Positions 1-8,788 of a stretch of 41,574 nucleotides of DNA are shown piece after piece. Position 1 is the first letter of the stretch. Every line of letters starts with the position of its first letter. The position numbers were made by a program, and so were the translations under genes. Source of the DNA: Halomarina rubra (GTDB lineage: Archaea; Halobacteriota; Halobacteria; Halobacteriales; Haloarculaceae); the NCBI RefSeq assembly GCF_023699475.1, contig NZ_JALXFV010000004.1, forward strand, positions 43,256 through 84,829, read 5' to 3'. Below the pieces are notes generated by a model. The model saw nothing but the letters and a program-made list of their open reading frames with translations. It did not search any database and was not told the DNA's origin.

Positions 1-533
1 GGGACGGCGACGTCGCCGGCGAGGGGCCGTCCGTCCTCGTCGAGCAGGTCGACGACGAGACGGAGCGTGAGCGTCCGTGTCCGTGGGCGCTCCGCGCGCG
101 GTGCGGGTTCGAAGTCGTTGGCATCGAGCGTCGTGGTCTCGACGACGTCGTACGTCCCCTCGAACGTCAGCGTCGTCTCGCCCGCGGGGTGGTCGGCGAC
201 CGGGAGGAGTTCGGTGGCGACCGGGTCGGTCCACGACTCGCCGTCGACGCCGACGAGCAGGGTCGCCCCCACCTCGTCGGGCGGATGGTCGAACCCCGCC
301 CACGAGCAGTCGACACACGGGCGGACGGTGAGTTCGGACAGCCAACCGTCGGCCTGCGTCACCGTCAGGTCGCTCTCGGCGAGCGACTCGTCGTCCAAGG
401 CGACGACCGCGCCGTCGGCCGCTCGCGACTCGACGCCGTCTCGCTGTGCTGTGCCGACTCGGTGCTCACTCGCGTCTCCGCCCGACTCGGACCCCCGCCC
501 GTCTCTCGTCTCGAACTGTTCTCGTGAGGCCAT
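1..533 (-). CDS. Conserved hypothetical protein, N-terminal part, cut by window edge
   Basis: An open frame on the minus strand begins with ATG at 533 and runs without a stop off the left edge (177 codons visible). The first ~40 residues are polar and low-complexity. The rest reads as an acidic beta-rich protein containing RPCVDCSWAGFD near residue 76, a two-cysteine CxxC that could bind metal but has no partner CxxC in the visible part. There is no signal peptide or membrane segment. An AT-rich stretch at about 555-575 lies upstream and could hold its promoter. I do not recognise the family. The codon use fits a real haloarchaeal gene, and opposite-strand frames here look like shadows. Confidence 0.6.
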   Translation of the reverse strand, partial: MASREQFETRDGRGSESGGDASEHRVGTAQRDGVESRAADGAVVALDDESLAESDLTVTQADGWLSELTVRPCVDCSWAGFDHPPDEVGATLLVGVDGESWTDPVATELLPVADHPAGETTLTFEGTYDVVETTTLDANDFEPAPRAERPRTRTLTLRLVVDLLDEDGRPLAGDVAV

Positions 534-782
534 GTTCTCTTCTGAGAGAGTAACTGACTTAAATTAATATCACGTTTTAGAACCGTTTTCGTCGCCTACC
601 CACCGACTGATTGCCGGACTGCTCGCCGATTGGATTTTCGACCCCTGGTGCGGCAGAAAATCCCACGACGGCGCACCGCTCGACCGTCGCCGTCGGACGG
701 ACTGTTGCACGCCGCCGCGACGGTAAGCGGTGGCTAATTCGGCATTCATCGCTGATTTAGGCCGGTCGCGCGAACGGTCGCC
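534..782. other. Intergenic region between divergent genes
   Basis: This 249-bp gap separates a leftward gene (start 533) from a rightward gene (start 783). It contains an AT-rich block at about 555-575, fitting a promoter for the leftward gene with a short leader. A weak TTTA box near 756 sits about 27 bp before the ATG at 783. No gene or repeat is visible in it. Confidence 0.4.
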
Positions 783-1502
783 ATGGACGTACTCGGTGAC
801 CTCGTCGCGCGCTCCCGTCGGAGCGCGGACGACGCGCTCCTCGTCCCGGCGCTCGGCCGGACGTACGACTACCGTCGGTTCTGTACGAACGCGTGGAAGG
901 TCGGGAACTTCCTGCGTCACCTCGGTGTCCGCGGGGGGCGCGACGTCGCGCTCGTCGGGAGGGGTCGGCCCGAACCCGTCCTCTCGCTGTACGGCGCGGC
1001 ACTGCTGGGCGCGACTGTCTCGTTCGACCCGCCAGCGACCGTCCCTACCGAGACTCGCGCGCTCGTGACGCCGACCGACCGACTCGGCGACTACGCCGTC
1101 GACGCGGTGACCAAGCGCGTCGCGTACGGCGACGCCCCCGAGGACCCCGACGTGGCGTACTTCGAACGGGACGTCTGGAGCGAGAACCCGACCGAACCCC
1201 CCGACCGGGTCGAACCGGACGGCGCGGCGCTGCGCGGTGCGGACGGGAGGACCTACACCCACCGGGAGGTGCTGGACGCGGCGGCCCGCGTCGCCGAGGA
1301 GTGGCACCTCGGCCCCGAGGACTCGGTCGCGGTGCGCGCACCGCTCTCGGAACCGGGCACCGTCGTCGCCGGCCTGGTCGCACCGCTGCTCGTCGGGGGG
1401 TCGATACTCCTCCCCGACGAGGGAGCGGTCGGGGAGTTCGCGGTTGCCGACGGCGACGCACCCGAGTCGGACGTCGTCGCTCCCGAGTCGGTGTTCGACT
1501 GA
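783..1502 (+). CDS. Half-length acyl-CoA synthetase-like (ANL superfamily) protein
   Basis: A 239-residue protein resembling the N-terminal part of AMP-binding acyl-CoA ligases. The region around residues 10-80 (dALLVPALGRTYDYRRF, then GRGRPEPVLSLYGAALLGATVSFDPP) has the fold signature of the first ANL subdomain, and residues 145-210 repeat a similar pattern (ADGRTYTHREVLDAAARVAE, then VAGLVAPLLVGGSI). The glycine/serine-rich phosphate loop and the C-terminal catalytic lysine that full enzymes need are both absent, and normal family length is 500-660 residues. It is therefore unlikely to adenylate acids by itself. It ends convergently 75 bp from the fatty-acid permease gene. It could be a regulatory partner or a decayed ligase; the intact frame and good codon use argue for a maintained gene. 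Confidence 0.75.
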   Translation: MDVLGDLVARSRRSADDALLVPALGRTYDYRRFCTNAWKVGNFLRHLGVRGGRDVALVGRGRPEPVLSLYGAALLGATVSFDPPATVPTETRALVTPTDRLGDYAVDAVTKRVAYGDAPEDPDVAYFERDVWSENPTEPPDRVEPDGAALRGADGRTYTHREVLDAAARVAEEWHLGPEDSVAVRAPLSEPGTVVAGLVAPLLVGGSILLPDEGAVGEFAVADGDAPESDVVAPESVFD

Positions 1503-1577
1503 CCGGACTACGGGTCGTCACGCGCCGGGCGAGAAGCGGAGCACCGAACGAGCAGGCGGTGTTCGGGTGGCCGCCAG

Positions 1578-3056
1578 TCAGGCGTGTGGCAACCCGAGGA
1601 ACACGGTCAGCGTGGTCGCCATGATGACGAACCCGACGAGCATCGCGACCGTCGAGTAGCCGATGATGTCGCGTGCTCTGAGATCCGCCAGTGCGAGCAG
1701 CGGGAGCGCCCAGAACGGCTGAATCATGTTCGTGAGCTGATCGCCCATCATCTCCAGGATGACCGCCGTCGACGCCGGCATCCCGAGTTGCTGGGTCGTC
1801 TCCAAGAGGATCGGTCCCTGTGCGGCCCACTGGCCACCGCCCGAGGGGACGAGGAAGTTGACCAGTCCAGTGCTGATGAGGCCGAGGACCGGCCACGTCA
1901 GCGGTGTCGAGACGCTGGCGAAGAAGTCCGCGATGGTCAGACCGAGCGCCGTCCCGGTGACGATGCCCGAGATGCCCGCGTAGAACGGGAACTGAAAGAG
2001 GATGCCCGAGACGTTCTCCACCGAGTCCTCCATCTGCTCGACGATTCCTTCCGGCGTCTTCCACAGGACGATCGCACAGAACAGGAAGAACGCGTTGATG
2101 CTGTTGAGCGAGAGACCGGCCAGTCCGTCCCCGCTGAGGAACCACGAGTTGACGAAGTAGTACGCCGGGAAGATCGCGATGAGGAGGGTGAGTCCCACCG
2201 ACCCGTTCAGTCGGTCGGCGGGCGACAGTCGCTCGGTCGCCGTCGGTTCGACGGGGTCGGCCGTGGCGGTTCCACCGTCGGCGGCGACACCGTCCGACGG
2301 CGTCATCTCCTCGACGACGCTGTCGGGGAGGCCACGAATCTCGTCGTCGTCTCGTGGGTGGAGTGCGGCCATCACGACCGGAATGACGAGGAGCAGCAGG
2401 GCGACCGTCGTGAGGTTCGCCAGACTGCCGATCGTCTCGGTGACCGGAATCCCGTTCGGTGCGTACTGGAGGAACTCGGTGTCCTCCTCGGTGAGCGACG
2501 CCATGAACAGCCCCGACGAACTCGTCAGCCCCGAGTGCCAGATCATCAGCCCCGTGTACCCGGCCGCGGCGACGAGCGGGTAGTGGAGCTTCGTCCCCCG
2601 TTTCTGGGCCTGGTAGGTCACCTGTCGGGCCATCACGGCACCGACGATCAGTCCCAAGCCCCACGAGATGAGCGCGCCGACCATCGCGACGAACGACGTG
2701 AACGCGACGGCCTGCGCTCGCGACCGCGGGACGCCGGCGATCCGTTCGAGCAGTCGAGTGACTGCCGGTGACTTCGCGATGGCGTCACCGGTCATCAGGA
2801 TGACCGCGAACTGGGCCATGAACGTCAGGAACGTCCAGACACCGCCGTACCACGCATCGAAGATGCTGGTGACGGCACCGAGCGTTGTCGAGACGTCCCC
2901 GCTCTGTAACTGGAGCGGGAGCGCAGCGAGGAACGCGAGCGCCGTCAGTACGATGACGAACACGTACGGGTCCGGCATGTACCGCATCGCCCAGTCTGCG
3001 AACTTCTCCCCCAACCGCCGAATCGGCGTGGTCATCGCCATGTAATTTCGTACCAC
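1578..3056 (-). CDS. AtoE-type short-chain fatty acid permease
   Basis: A 492-residue polytopic membrane protein of the AtoE/short-chain fatty acid transporter family (COG2031-like), which imports acids such as acetoacetate and butyrate. The family hallmarks are visible: an N-terminal MPDPYVFVIVLT helix start, ISWGLGLIVGAVMAR near residue 135, HSGLTSSSGL near 175, and PSGGGQWAAQGPI near 405. A charged loop at about residues 245-275 splits the membrane segments. The start chosen is GTG 3056 because a TAAAA-complement box at 3079-3083 lies ~25 bp upstream, fitting a leaderless transcript; ATG 3041 and ATG 3035 are alternatives. The acyl-CoA synthetase and methylmalonyl-CoA genes nearby suggest it feeds short-chain acids into CoA metabolism (inference). 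Confidence 0.88.
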   Translation of the reverse strand: MVRNYMAMTTPIRRLGEKFADWAMRYMPDPYVFVIVLTALAFLAALPLQLQSGDVSTTLGAVTSIFDAWYGGVWTFLTFMAQFAVILMTGDAIAKSPAVTRLLERIAGVPRSRAQAVAFTSFVAMVGALISWGLGLIVGAVMARQVTYQAQKRGTKLHYPLVAAAGYTGLMIWHSGLTSSSGLFMASLTEEDTEFLQYAPNGIPVTETIGSLANLTTVALLLLVIPVVMAALHPRDDDEIRGLPDSVVEEMTPSDGVAADGGTATADPVEPTATERLSPADRLNGSVGLTLLIAIFPAYYFVNSWFLSGDGLAGLSLNSINAFFLFCAIVLWKTPEGIVEQMEDSVENVSGILFQFPFYAGISGIVTGTALGLTIADFFASVSTPLTWPVLGLISTGLVNFLVPSGGGQWAAQGPILLETTQQLGMPASTAVILEMMGDQLTNMIQPFWALPLLALADLRARDIIGYSTVAMLVGFVIMATTLTVFLGLPHA

Positions 3057-3186
3057 GAACCGACTGAAACGGCAGCGTAAAAACGCTTGTGGCGAGTGCT
3101 TACAGTTTATGCGGTGCCGTCTGTCGATTCGAGCGATGTTATCCTGAACCCGTCCTTATTTACGGACTCCCCACCCCGATGGACGG

Positions 3187-4473
3187 GTGCGTTCCCGTCT
3201 GGCAGATCACGTCTACTACGGGTGGATCGTCGCCCTCAGTTGTTTCGTGGCCGCGGGCGTCATGTTCGGGACGACGTACTCGTTCAGCGTCTTCTTCGAC
3301 TCGCTGCGGTCGGGGTTCGACGTCTCGCCGGCCCGCGTCTCGCTCGTCTTCGGCGTCCAGACGTTCGCCATCTACGTCGGTGCAGCCCTCCTCGGCGGGG
3401 CACTCGACCGGTTCGGTCCCCGCCGGACGATGGCTGCCGGCGCGCTCGTCCTCGGTGTCGGGCTGTACGGGACGTCGCTGAGCGACTCCTACCCGTCGCT
3501 CCTGCTCACCTACGGACTGGTCACCGGCGTCGGAATGGGCTGTCTCTACCTCGTCGCCTACGCCGTCGTCCCCCACTGGTTCCACCGTCGCCGCGGGGCG
3601 GCGACCGGTCTCGCCAGTGCGGGTCTCGGTGTCGGCCTCCTCGTCATCGCTCCCTCGGCGGCCGAACTCGTCGCTCGTTCGGGGTGGCGAGTGACGTTCC
3701 AGACCCTCGCCGTCGCGCTCACCGCAGTTTCGCTGCTCGCTGCCGCCTTCCTCGCCGACACGCCCGAGGCGGTGGGGGCCGACCGCTCACACGAGTTCCC
3801 CGAGACGAGCGACACCGCAGGTGGGGACGACGACGCCCCGGAGGGACGGCCGGTCGAACGCTCCGCCACCGACGGGGGAACGTCGTCGACGAACGGGCGG
3901 AGCGCTCGGGAGACGGTTCGCTCGCTTCCGTTCGTGCTGGTCGTGCTCGGGTGGACGTTCATCTACGCGCCGCTGTACGTCCTCGTCAACCACGTCGTCC
4001 CCTTCGCGGCCAACGTGGGCGCGGAGTGGGCCGGCGTCCTCGCACTCAGCGTCGTCGGACTCGCTACCAGCGCCGCTCGTCTGGGTATCGGGGTCGGTGC
4101 GGACCGCCTCGGTCGAGTACGCGTGTTCGTCGGCTCGTCGTCGCTGATGGGGCTGTCGCTGCTCGCGTTGCCGTTCGCGCGCGGGCCGTTCGTCCTGCTC
4201 GGCGTCACCGCCTGTTTCGGCGTCGGCTACGGCGGCAACGGCGCGTTGCTCTCGCCGCTCGTCGCCGACCTGTTCGGGGCCGACCAACTCGGCACACTGT
4301 ACGGTATCGTCTCGCTCGCGTTCGCTGTCGCGGGACTGCTCGCCTCCCCGCTGGCCAGCGTCGGCTACCAGTCGCTCGGGTCGTACCTCCCGGTCTTCCT
4401 CGTGACCGGCGTGGTCGGACTGGTCGGCGCGGCCTGCGTAGAAGCCGCCGGCCGTCTCAGAGGCGTGCTCTGA
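3187..4473 (+). CDS. MFS transporter, oxalate/formate antiporter or monocarboxylate type
   Basis: A 428-residue major facilitator with about 12 hydrophobic helices. The opening YYGWIVALSCFVAAGVMFG and the pattern in helices 1-2 are typical of the OFA/monocarboxylate branch, and DRFGPRRTMAAGALVLG near residue 80 is the loop 2-3 signature. A polar, acidic cytoplasmic loop occupies about residues 195-245 between helices 6 and 7. The start is GTG 3187; the nearby ATG at 3179 is in another frame. The substrate is not identifiable, but the neighbouring AtoE permease and acyl-CoA synthetase make an organic acid plausible. It ends 15 bp from the convergent synthetase gene. Confidence 0.85.
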   Translation: MRSRLADHVYYGWIVALSCFVAAGVMFGTTYSFSVFFDSLRSGFDVSPARVSLVFGVQTFAIYVGAALLGGALDRFGPRRTMAAGALVLGVGLYGTSLSDSYPSLLLTYGLVTGVGMGCLYLVAYAVVPHWFHRRRGAATGLASAGLGVGLLVIAPSAAELVARSGWRVTFQTLAVALTAVSLLAAAFLADTPEAVGADRSHEFPETSDTAGGDDDAPEGRPVERSATDGGTSSTNGRSARETVRSLPFVLVVLGWTFIYAPLYVLVNHVVPFAANVGAEWAGVLALSVVGLATSAARLGIGVGADRLGRVRVFVGSSSLMGLSLLALPFARGPFVLLGVTACFGVGYGGNGALLSPLVADLFGADQLGTLYGIVSLAFAVAGLLASPLASVGYQSLGSYLPVFLVTGVVGLVGAACVEAAGRLRGVL

Positions 4474-4488
4474 GGCCGGCGTGTCGAC

Positions 4489-6477
4489 CTACCGCGCGTC
4501 TTCGACGTTCTCCAGGGCGCTCGGGTTCTCGATGGAGCTCATGTCGCCCAGGTCCTCGCCGGTGTAGGCGGCCTGGATGGCGCGCCGAATTATCTTCCCG
4601 GACTGCGTCTTCGGGAACTCGTCGACGAACAGCACCTCGCGCGGGCGGAACGGTTTCCCGAGTTCCTCGCCGACCTGTTCGCGCAGTTCGTCGCGCAGTT
4701 CCTCGCTCTCCTCGACGCCCGCGTCGAGGATGACGTAGGCGACGACGGCGGTCCCGGTGGTGTCGTCGGGCGCGCCGATGGCGGCGGCCTGGTTGACCGC
4801 CTCGTGGTCGATGAGCGCGCCTTCGACCTCTGCGGGGCCGACCTTCCGTCCGGCCACGTTGAGCGCGTCGTCCGCGCGGCCGTGGAGGAACCAGAAGCCG
4901 TCCTCGTCCTGCTGTGCCCAGTCGCCGTGGTCCCACATCGGCGGGTCCTCGAAGCTACTCCAGTAGGTGTCGAGGTAGCGTTCGTCGCCCTCCCACAGCG
5001 ACTTCGTCATCGAGGGACAGGAGTCACGAGCGACGAGGAAGCCCCGTTCGTGGTCGTCGGCGACGCTCTCGCCCTGGGAGTCGACGATGTCGACGGCCAT
5101 CCCGAGGCCGGGTTTGCCGAGCGTACAGGGTTTGAGCGACATCCCTGGGAGGGGCATGAGGAAGCAGCCACAGATCTCGGTCCCCCCGGAGATGTTGATG
5201 ATGGGCGTGTCGCCGTTGCCGACGTGCTCGTAGAACCAGAGCCAGGACTCGGGGTCCCACGGTTCGCCCGTCGACCCGAGCAGGCGCAGCGAGGAGAGGT
5301 CGTAGCCCTCTAACCACTCGTCGCCCTTCTTGCGGAGCGCGCGGATGGCGGTCGGGGAGATGCCGAACACCGAAAGCTGGTGGCGGTCGATCATCTCCCA
5401 GAAACGGTCCGGTTCGGGGTAGTCCGGTGCGCCCTCGTACATGAACACCGTCCCGCCGAAGGTGTGGTTGCCGATGAGCGTCCACGGCCCCATCATCCAG
5501 CCGATGTCGCTCACCCAGAAGAAGCGGTCGGCGGGCTCGTGGTCGAACCCGAAGTAGATCTCCTTGGCCGTCTGCATCTGGACGCCGGCGTGGGTGTGGA
5601 CGATGCCCTTCGGCTTGCCGGTGGTCCCCGAGGAGTACAACAGCATCGACTCCTGGCCCGAGTCGAGCGACTTCGTGTCGTAGTGGTCGTCCTGTGTCTC
5701 GATGGCGTCGGTCCACCACGCGTCACGCGCGTCGTCGAACGGGACGCTCACGTCGCTGTCTGCCTCGCTCGCGCCGAGACGGTCGAACACGACCGTATGC
5801 TCGACGTGGCCGGCCTCCTCGATGGCCTCGTCGGCGGCGTCCTTGAGGGTGATGGGCGACCCGCGGCGGTAGAAGCCGTCGCCGGTGAACAGCACCGAAC
5901 ACTCCGCGTCGGCGATGCGCGTCGCGGTGGCGTCGACGCCGAACCCCGAGAAGATGGGAACGGCGATAGCGCCGACCTTGAAACAGCCGTAGAGGATGGA
6001 GACGACCTCCGGGACCATCGGCATGTAGAGACCGACCGTGTCGCCGGTGCCGACGCCGACCGACTCGAGGTAGTTCGCGACCTCGTCGGTCTGTCTCCGG
6101 AGTTCGTGGTAGGTGACCTCCCGGACCTCGCCGTCCTCGCCCTCCCAGATGGTCGCCACTTTGTTGCGGTGGTCGCTGTCGACGGCGGCGTGACGGTCGA
6201 CGGTGTTGTGCGCGACGTTGAGTTCGCCGCCGACGTACCAGTCGGTGAACTGTGGGCCGTCGGTCGTGTCCCGAATCTGGTCGTACCCCTCGTAGAACTC
6301 GATGTCGAGGTACTCCGGGAGGAGGTCCCAGAACCACTCGACGTCCTGTGAGCGCTCGACGAGGTCGTCGTAGCTGTCGATGTCGAACTCTGCCATGAAC
6401 TGGTGGACGTTCGTCGCCTCGACCGTCTCCTGGTCGGGGTCGTACACCACTTCGTCGAGGTCCGGTAGGCTGCTCAT
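4489..6477 (-). CDS. AMP-forming acetyl/propionyl-type acyl-CoA synthetase
   Basis: A 662-residue ligase of the acetyl-CoA synthetase branch of the ANL superfamily, which makes acyl-CoA from a short acid, ATP and CoA through an acyl-adenylate. Visible motifs are the phosphate loop YSSGTTGKPKG (about residue 280), the SGGTEI core near 430, the DHGDWAQQDEDGFWFLHGRADD hinge region near 535, and the C-terminal PKTQSGKIIRR with the catalytic lysine near 630. The start is ATG 6477 (MSSLPDLDEVVYD). The longer frame upstream crosses the divergent promoter region and has no family character. Acetate versus propionate cannot be decided from motifs alone. Context with AtoE and methylmalonyl-CoA genes favours short-chain acids including propionate (inference). 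Confidence 0.9.
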   Translation of the reverse strand: MSSLPDLDEVVYDPDQETVEATNVHQFMAEFDIDSYDDLVERSQDVEWFWDLLPEYLDIEFYEGYDQIRDTTDGPQFTDWYVGGELNVAHNTVDRHAAVDSDHRNKVATIWEGEDGEVREVTYHELRRQTDEVANYLESVGVGTGDTVGLYMPMVPEVVSILYGCFKVGAIAVPIFSGFGVDATATRIADAECSVLFTGDGFYRRGSPITLKDAADEAIEEAGHVEHTVVFDRLGASEADSDVSVPFDDARDAWWTDAIETQDDHYDTKSLDSGQESMLLYSSGTTGKPKGIVHTHAGVQMQTAKEIYFGFDHEPADRFFWVSDIGWMMGPWTLIGNHTFGGTVFMYEGAPDYPEPDRFWEMIDRHQLSVFGISPTAIRALRKKGDEWLEGYDLSSLRLLGSTGEPWDPESWLWFYEHVGNGDTPIINISGGTEICGCFLMPLPGMSLKPCTLGKPGLGMAVDIVDSQGESVADDHERGFLVARDSCPSMTKSLWEGDERYLDTYWSSFEDPPMWDHGDWAQQDEDGFWFLHGRADDALNVAGRKVGPAEVEGALIDHEAVNQAAAIGAPDDTTGTAVVAYVILDAGVEESEELRDELREQVGEELGKPFRPREVLFVDEFPKTQSGKIIRRAIQAAYTGEDLGDMSSIENPSALENVEDAR

Positions 6478-6568
6478 GCCCCGGAGTGCTTCGCGCGACG
6501 ACAAGTAACTTGTCTCGCCGCCGGGCGTTCGCCGCGCGTTCGGCCGGCCGGTTCCCTCCCGGAGAACG

Positions 6569-6573
6569 TTTTT
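6569..6573 (+). promoter_or_regulatory. TATA-like box of the GNAT gene
   Basis: A TTTTT box centred 28 bp before ATG 6599, the spacing expected for a leaderless haloarchaeal transcript. It lies in the divergent interval with the acyl-CoA synthetase start at 6477. Confidence 0.5.
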
Positions 6574-6598
6574 GCCCTTCCCGAGACAACCGTCGCGC

Positions 6599-7180
6599 AT
6601 GTACGTGAGGGACGCGAAAAACCGAGAGGAGGTGTGGCTGCTCGACCACATCGAGGCGATGGGTCTCGACGAGCAGTCGTTTCGGTCCCGGGACTACGTC
6701 GTCGCCGTCGACGAGGAGTCGGACACAAAGGCGGGGTTCGGCCGCATCCGCATCCACAAACCCCAGGACGCCCCCGAGGTCTGTGAGCTGACGAGCATCG
6801 GCGTCCTCGACAACTGGCGGGGACAGGGTGTCGGCGCACACGTGATCGAACGACTCGTCACGACCGCCGAGAGCCAGGGGTTCGACTCGGTGTACGCGCT
6901 GACCGACCAGCCCAACTACCTCTCGCAGTTCGGGTTCCGGGCGGTCGAACGCGAACAGTTACCGGACGTGCTCGACGAGCGCCTCGAAGAGAAACGGGAG
7001 ACCCTCGTCGAGGACGCCATCGGGATGCACCTCGACGTGGGTCGGTTCCGGATGCCCGAGGAGCTTCGTGAGCGGTTCAAGACGGCGGCGGAGGACCGTG
7101 CGCCCGCGCCGGACCCGGACGCCGAGGAGTTCGGCATCGACCCCGAGAAGGCGACCTACAAGTACGACACGGGGCGCTGA
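6599..7180 (+). CDS. GNAT-family N-acetyltransferase
   Basis: A 193-residue protein with a GNAT acetyl-CoA fold. The conserved motif A is CELTSIGVLDNWRGQGVGAH at about residues 62-80, with the Q/RxxGxG/A pyrophosphate loop as RGQGVG. It is followed by GFDSVYALTDQPNYLSQFGFR, the typical motif B. A helical, acidic C-terminal extension of ~70 residues is specific to this group. The start is ATG 6599, because a TTTTT box at 6569-6573 lies 26-30 bp upstream. The acetylated substrate is unknown. Its 3' end overlaps the convergent DMT transporter gene by 25 bp. Confidence 0.85.
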   Translation: MYVRDAKNREEVWLLDHIEAMGLDEQSFRSRDYVVAVDEESDTKAGFGRIRIHKPQDAPEVCELTSIGVLDNWRGQGVGAHVIERLVTTAESQGFDSVYALTDQPNYLSQFGFRAVEREQLPDVLDERLEEKRETLVEDAIGMHLDVGRFRMPEELRERFKTAAEDRAPAPDPDAEEFGIDPEKATYKYDTGR

Positions 7181-8103
7181 CCGACGAGACGCTCGCCGAG
7201 CGCCGCCAGCGCGTCACGCTTGAGGAGGGCGAACCCGAGGAAGATGACGGCGAACCCGGTCGCCGTCGCCATGTCGACGAACTCGCCGAGCACCAGCCAA
7301 CTCATCAGCGCGGCGACGACCGGTTCGAGGTAGCCGATGAGGTTGATCTCGGTCGGCCCGACGCGGTCGAGTAGCTCGAAGTACAGCAGGAACGCGACGA
7401 CCCCCGAGACGAGCGTGAGGTAGAGGAACGACGCGACGGCAGTCGGCGTCAGGTGAATCTGGGCGAGCGTCTCGCCACGGGCGACCCCCGCGACGTGGAG
7501 CATCGCCGACCCGCTGAGCATCGCCCACCCCTCCATCGTCGCGATGGGGAGGTCGGTGTCGAACGGCCGGGTGAGCACCGCACCGAGCGCGAAGCTCGCG
7601 CCGCCGAAGAAGACCAGCGCGATACCCATCGCGTCGTCACCGAGCGCGCTCGGGTCGGGGTTGGCGACGAGGACGACGCCGACGAAGCCGAACGCGAGGC
7701 CGAGCATCCCGAGGCCCTCGATGCGACCCTCTCGGAGGACGACCGCGGCGAACGCGACGGTCAACACGGGCGACAGCGAGACGATGACCGCGGCGATGGC
7801 TCCGGAGACGTACTGTTCGCCCATGTAGAGGAGACCGTGGTAGCCGGCGATGATGAACGCGCCCGCGACGAGCGTGACCGCCCACTCGTCGCGACCACGC
7901 GGTCGCCAGCGGTCGGTCGTGTAGGCGGCGTACCCGAGTACGACGATGCCGGCGAGGTCGTAGCGGAGCGCCGCGAACAGCATCGGCGGGACGTGGTGGA
8001 GGCCGACCTCGATGGCGACGAACGACGTCCCCCAGAAGGTGGCGAGCAGTGCGAACAAGAACGGGGTACTTGGGAGAATCTTCCAAAGAGTAGCGCGAAC
8101 CAT
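7156..8103 (-). CDS. EamA/DMT-family transporter
   Basis: A 315-residue drug/metabolite transporter with ten predicted helices in two EamA repeats. The first repeat covers about residues 10-145 (FWGTSFVAIEVGLHHVPPMLFAALR, then the second-half signature ALVAGAFIIAGYHGLLY). The second covers 155-295 (FGGASFALGAVLTRPF, then GPTEINLIGYLEPVVAALMSWL). Members often export amino acids or other metabolites. It is divergent from an Lrp/AsnC regulator, suggesting control by that regulator and an amino-acid-like substrate (inference). Its last 25 bp overlap the end of the acetyltransferase gene on the other strand. Confidence 0.88.
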   Translation of the reverse strand: MVRATLWKILPSTPFLFALLATFWGTSFVAIEVGLHHVPPMLFAALRYDLAGIVVLGYAAYTTDRWRPRGRDEWAVTLVAGAFIIAGYHGLLYMGEQYVSGAIAAVIVSLSPVLTVAFAAVVLREGRIEGLGMLGLAFGFVGVVLVANPDPSALGDDAMGIALVFFGGASFALGAVLTRPFDTDLPIATMEGWAMLSGSAMLHVAGVARGETLAQIHLTPTAVASFLYLTLVSGVVAFLLYFELLDRVGPTEINLIGYLEPVVAALMSWLVLGEFVDMATATGFAVIFLGFALLKRDALAALGERLVGQRPVSYL

Positions 8104-8305
8104 TGGTATCTACTCCAAGCTCGCTGACGCCCACGGTTAAACCTGTCTACAACAGATTGGGATAGAGTGGAACAATAGTGTCATGATATTATTGATAGCT
8201 GCTGTAGCTATCGATGAAACTGGTTGAAACTGAATCGAAGTGGTGTCGCGTGTTACTCCGGGACGCACCCGATGGTTAGTTGGTCTCTCACGACGAGCGA
8301 AGCGC
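8104..8305. promoter_or_regulatory. Divergent DMT/Lrp promoter region
   Basis: This 202-bp AT-rich interval carries a TTAAA box near 8139 for the leftward transporter and a TTA-rich box at about 8276-8278, 28 bp before ATG 8306, for the regulator. A clear palindrome lies between them (see the separate entry). Confidence 0.5.
8191..8215. promoter_or_regulatory. Operator-like palindrome
   Basis: GATAGCT and AGCTATC (8194-8200, 8206-8212) form a perfect 7-bp inverted repeat around a 5-bp spacer, and two further outer bases match. It sits midway between the divergent DMT transporter and Lrp/AsnC regulator genes. An AsnC/Lrp dimer would be expected to bind such a site, so this is the best candidate operator for autoregulation and for control of the transporter. 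Binding is inferred. Confidence 0.45.
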
Positions 8306-8788
8306 ATGGACGAGCGCGACGTGCGCCTGTTGCGGGCCATCGCCGACCTCGGGACGGGGAGTCCCGAGGCGCTCCACGAGGAGACGGACATCCCGGTGTC
8401 AACCATCCACTACCGGCTGAACAACCTGCGAGAGGACGGCGTCATCACCAACGACCTGTACGACCTCGACCTCGAAGCCGTGGGGTTGGGCGTGACCGTT
8501 GTCGTCGAGATCCTCGCGGACCTCGACGAACGCGACGTCGTCGAGGGCGAGATACTGGACATCGAGGGCGTCACCCACCTGTTCTCGACGATGGGCGAGA
8601 CGGACTTCATCGCCATCGCCCGCCTCCCCGACGCCGACCAGGTGGGTCGTCTCATCGACGACTTCGAGCAGGTCGGGGAGGTCGAGCGGACCAACTCGAC
8701 GTTCGTCATCGACGCCATCCACGAGGACGCCCGCGCGCTCGAGTCGTACGACCTCGAGACGTTGTTGGACGCGCTGGTAGACGAGTAG
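8306..8788 (+). CDS. Lrp/AsnC-family transcriptional regulator
   Basis: A 160-residue regulator. Residues 1-60 form the winged helix-turn-helix (ERDVRLLRAIADLGTGSPEALHEE, then VSTIHYRLNNLREDGVI as recognition helix and wing). Residues 65-150 form the RAM ligand-binding/dimerisation domain (VTVVVEILADLDERDVVEG, then GETDFIAIARLPDADQVGRLI). The start is ATG 8306; the upstream extension in the same frame has no domain content and covers the likely promoter. It lies divergent to the DMT exporter, the usual layout of an Lrp-type regulator next to its target. The effector is unknown. Confidence 0.88.
   Translation: MDERDVRLLRAIADLGTGSPEALHEETDIPVSTIHYRLNNLREDGVITNDLYDLDLEAVGLGVTVVVEILADLDERDVVEGEILDIEGVTHLFSTMGETDFIAIARLPDADQVGRLIDDFEQVGEVERTNSTFVIDAIHEDARALESYDLETLLDALVDE

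Noticed and set aside
1045-2664. 539-codon frame antisense to the half-ANL gene and the permease
   Set aside because: Arg/Pro/Gly-rich with no domain content; typical shadow frame opposite GC-rich haloarchaeal genes.
6478-6651. Longer start for the acyl-CoA synthetase (58 extra residues)
   Set aside because: The extension overlaps the promoter and start of the divergent acetyltransferase gene and has no family similarity; ATG 6477 fits the family N-terminus.
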